Positions 5,854 through 7,993 of a stretch of DNA of 7,993 nucleotides are shown here, one piece after another. This DNA is from Spartobacteria bacterium. Its GTDB lineage: Bacteria; Verrucomicrobiota; Verrucomicrobiia; Chthoniobacterales; UBA10450. The notes under the pieces were generated by a model, which saw nothing but the letters and a program-made list of their open reading frames with translations, did not search any database and was not told the origin of the DNA. Location of the stretch: NCBI GenBank assembly GCA_021324035.1, contig JAJPJU010000120.1, positions 1 to 7,993 of the forward strand, in the 5' to 3' direction. Position 1 is the first letter of the stretch. The number at the start of each line of letters is the position of its first letter. The position numbers and the translations under genes are program-made.

Positions 5854-7467
5854 CTAATCATTGGCCAGATGGAGTTTTAAAATGCGATCCAGCTCGGCGA
5901 TGGTTTGGGGAAGGCCAGTTGATCCGTGCGGACCCGGGACAATCTTTTCCGATCTCGCGCCATCGAGGTGAGAACTCCAGTAGGCAACAACACCGTCGCT
6001 GCTGTTAGGCGAATCTCCCCTTCCCCGGTCGCCGATTATCGAATGATACGGAACCTTGATCGGAGCGCTGTTGATCACCGGCAACGCCGGACTCGAGGGC
6101 TTCAGACCCCATACGCTGTTGGGAAGACGTTTTGAGCTTCCGGTTAATTTAACCAGTTCTGAACTCGTAAATGAGTTCCGGAGGTTAGAGGCGAGCGTGC
6201 TTGGAAGAGTAATTAAACTGATCCCCAGTTTGCCCAAGCCACCGCTGGCCAAATCGCTCCCACGATGTGGAGTACAAATGAAAATCACTCGCTTGATCCG
6301 AGGATTCGGCCGAAACGTCGTCGAGCGCACGACCAAACTATCGCTGCGTTCGTTGCTAAAAATAGTCTTGGCTAAATCTCGGGTCTGTTTCTCCCACGTC
6401 GCGCGCGAAAGCGTGATGACCTGATCATGCGTCAGCATGCCACCCATGCTGTGGCCGATCACAACGTACGGTTTGTGATTTGGATAAGTTCTGTCGACTT
6501 GATCTAACGCTTCTCGCAATTGAAGTGCGGAATAGAGAATCGGATTGCCCGTAGTGTAGGCGAAGACCCAAAATTGATAACGCTTGCGGATCTCCGGGTC
6601 GGCCTGCAATCCGTTCATAGTCTCCACCCAGGTAAACGGCGTTGAAAAAAGACCATGGACGAAAACGATCGGGATCCGATCGGGATCGTAGGGTTGTAGA
6701 AAATAGAGCCCGGTTTTCTCCGCGTAATGACTGCCGCGGAATCCTGCCATCAATCCAACGAACATTAAGTTTGCTGGCGGTTGGTAGTAACTAAGTGGGG
6801 CCGAGAAATCGGCCGCCAGCGGCCGCACTTTTCCCTCAACCGCAGCAGTTGGCTGTTTCGCGGGACGCCGCAATGCCAGCGTTGCTTCGTTTCCTTTAAA
6901 ATCCAGCGTTGAAGTGACTGGCGCGGTAACTCCTTTGAATGTCGCGAAATTTTCCCGTGGATTAAGCTGGCGGACCCCCACGAGCGAGCCACCAACACCG
7001 CTCTGATGATTTTCCTTCTTGATCAGTTTTTCTTTGATCTGAGCTGAAGGGACGAAGAAAGTGAAATAATTGGGCGACCAAACTGCGTATTCAGCAGGCT
7101 GAATACGCAGATGGTAGGTCGCGTTATTCGCGGTAAGTGTGAGTGGATGATTCCATAAACGTCCGCCATCCTCCGAGCGCAAGAGGACCGTCAGCTCGGT
7201 GGACGCAGCGTTGTAAGTGTTGCGGGTAAATGTCGGCTGCGTTCCCGATCCCAACTCCGGCGCGGTGAGCGCAGCGGCTTGCAAGTAATCTGCCGCGCGA
7301 ACTTCAAGCGAGAGTTGCGTCGATCTCGCCGCGCGCAGACTTTTCGCGGCAGCGATCTCCTGGGGCGAGCCAACTGGGTGGGTCGCGCAACTTGCCAGGA
7401 AAACTGCACTAGTAATCGCGGCAGCAAACCGGAATCGTTTCCGAATATGTCTTAGATCAGGAAACAT
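5854..7467 (-). CDS. Lipoprotein alpha/beta hydrolase (lipase/esterase-like)
   Basis: A 537-residue envelope hydrolase. The N-terminus has basic residues (RHIRKRFRF), a hydrophobic stretch and a classic lipobox FLAS-C27, so it is probably lipid-anchored. Residues 50-250 form an extra N-terminal domain of mainly beta character. The hydrolase fold starts at IPIVFVHGLFSTPFTW (265-280, oxyanion region). The nucleophile elbow GHSMGG puts the catalytic Ser at 340. CTPHRGSDLA (398-407) is typical of lipase and acyltransferase-like members. The likely acid is in SSDGVVAYWSSHLDGA (Asp491, or Asp480 less likely) and the catalytic His is His514 in PGPHGS. The triad looks complete. The substrate is unknown; esters of lipids or cell-wall material are reasonable. 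There is no clear ribosome site at 7467, but the signal peptide fits that start. The STAS-like gene follows 5 bp after the stop, and dyad copy 4 lies 48 nt upstream. Confidence 0.92.
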   Translation of the reverse strand: MFPDLRHIRKRFRFAAAITSAVFLASCATHPVGSPQEIAAAKSLRAARSTQLSLEVRAADYLQAAALTAPELGSGTQPTFTRNTYNAASTELTVLLRSEDGGRLWNHPLTLTANNATYHLRIQPAEYAVWSPNYFTFFVPSAQIKEKLIKKENHQSGVGGSLVGVRQLNPRENFATFKGVTAPVTSTLDFKGNEATLALRRPAKQPTAAVEGKVRPLAADFSAPLSYYQPPANLMFVGLMAGFRGSHYAEKTGLYFLQPYDPDRIPIVFVHGLFSTPFTWVETMNGLQADPEIRKRYQFWVFAYTTGNPILYSALQLREALDQVDRTYPNHKPYVVIGHSMGGMLTHDQVITLSRATWEKQTRDLAKTIFSNERSDSLVVRSTTFRPNPRIKRVIFICTPHRGSDLASGGLGKLGISLITLPSTLASNLRNSFTSSELVKLTGSSKRLPNSVWGLKPSSPALPVINSAPIKVPYHSIIGDRGRGDSPNSSDGVVAYWSSHLDGARSEKIVPGPHGSTGLPQTIAELDRILKLHLAND

Positions 7468-7515
7468 TGGACTGGAGAATCGATGTTAATTTGGGAGATT
7501 GGTGGCCGATTCGAA

Positions 7516-7533
7516 ATGGGACGAAAGTCCTAT
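7516..7533 (-). repeat. Intergenic 18-nt dyad, copy 4 of 4
   Basis: On the minus strand it reads ATAGGACTTTCGTCCCAT. Six of seven arm pairs match. On the plus strand its centre is GGAC-GAAA-GTCC, a GNRA-type loop. It lies 48 nt before the hydrolase ATG at 7467. A hairpin CCGC-GAAG-GCGG (7534-7545) abuts it on the upstream side, between the dyad and the DUF4105 stop. Confidence 0.6.
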
Positions 7534-7553
7534 CCGCGAAGGCGGCTATTCGG

Positions 7554-7993
7554 CTACTTCTGACTACTAAAACCGGGCAGGCCTTCACGGATTCGACGCG
7601 AAAAATCCGGATCCTGGTTTGTAGCTTGAGCGCGTTCGTTGATTAGGCTTCGTTGCTTGAGCTCAGTGAAGGAGAGACCGCCGGCGGCGATGAGATGACG
7701 CTCATATAATAGTTCGTCGCCTTTTCCGTTCACAAGAATGCGCCAATCCCATGGCGTATGCTCGTCAGTTGGATGTTGGGCCCGAATGCTGGTGGTGCAA
7801 TTGGTTGTAGCTGCGTTGTACCAGCGGGGCCTGGTGTGCAACGCGTTAAGTGTGCCAAGGTATTCGAGAAACCGTTCCCGCGCCTGCGCAGGCGATGCTA
7901 GCATCCGGTAAAGATGAACATCCTCACCGTGACGATAATTTGTTCGCAAACGAATCACGTCGCGTTCATCTGCGCAGATGTAAATCAGTTCAT
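7554..7993 (-). CDS. DUF4105 / Lnb-type domain protein (5' end outside window)
   Basis: The frame runs open from the right edge, reading ELIYICADERDVIRLRTNYRHGEDVHLYRM, so the GTG at 7958 is internal and the gene starts beyond the window. The 146 visible residues look like the DUF4105 domain (PF13387), marked by DERDVIRLRTNYR, by RPRWYNAATTNCTTSIR with its conserved Cys (codon 7797-7799), and by PWDWRILVNGKGDELLYERHLI. From the literature as I recall it, this domain is the periplasmic part of Lnb, a lipoprotein N-acyltransferase with a Cys-based active site. Here the protein ends about 70 residues after the NCTT motif without a membrane helix, so any membrane part must be N-terminal and unseen. 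Whether it acylates lipoproteins is inferred. Its stop is 86 bp before the hydrolase start. Confidence 0.82.
   Translation of the reverse strand, partial: ELIYICADERDVIRLRTNYRHGEDVHLYRMLASPAQARERFLEYLGTLNALHTRPRWYNAATTNCTTSIRAQHPTDEHTPWDWRILVNGKGDELLYERHLIAAGGLSFTELKQRSLINERAQATNQDPDFSRRIREGLPGFSSQK

Noticed and set aside
1..7993. Search for tRNA, rRNA, CRISPR, insertion sequence, integrase or phage signals
   Set aside because: None seen: no transposase- or integrase-like product, no spaced direct repeats, no cloverleaf or rRNA-like stretch.

Overview
The window looks like ordinary bacterial chromosome at about 53% G+C. It is tightly packed and has no mobile elements, RNA genes or CRISPR arrays that I can see. 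The protein set (an ALDH8A1-like aldehyde dehydrogenase, a SYLF/YSC84 secreted protein, a LOG-family hydrolase, a CAX-type antiporter, a large lipoprotein alpha/beta hydrolase and a DUF4105/Lnb-type protein) and the general look of the proteins suggest a soil Verrucomicrobiota bacterium of the Spartobacteria/Chthoniobacterales kind. That placement is an impression from the protein sequences, not a proof.

Layout from left to right. The 3' two thirds of a plus-strand aldehyde dehydrogenase ends at 986 and meets a small minus-strand lipoprotein gene tail to tail (999-1406). A divergent spacer of 113 bp leads to a plus-strand three-helix membrane protein (1520-2158). This converges on a minus-strand cation/proton antiporter (2169-3287). 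A second divergent spacer of 109 bp leads to a plus-strand pair: a 110-residue unknown protein (3397-3729) and a LOG-family nucleotide hydrolase (3762-4511). The LOG gene overlaps the end of the minus-strand SYLF gene (4489-5040) by 23 bp. From there to the right edge everything is on the minus strand: a doubtful small basic membrane protein (5086-5304), a probable two-gene unit of lipoprotein hydrolase (5854-7467) and STAS/SpoIIAA-like protein (5429-5848), and the 3' part of a DUF4105 gene (7554 to the window edge).

Several products belong to the cell envelope: two predicted lipoproteins, one exported lipid-binding-type protein, two membrane proteins, and a DUF4105 domain related to a lipoprotein N-acyltransferase. 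They are not one operon, so a joint role is only a guess.

The most notable signal is not a gene. Four intergenic spacers carry the same 18-nt dyad, ATNRGACTTTNGTCYNAT, at 1454-1471, 3328-3345, 5348-5365 and 7516-7533. Each copy, read in the TTTN orientation, points at a gene whose start codon lies 40 to 48 nt downstream. I found no copy inside a coding region. It could be an operator for a shared regulator, a 5'-UTR hairpin, or a small dispersed intergenic repeat.
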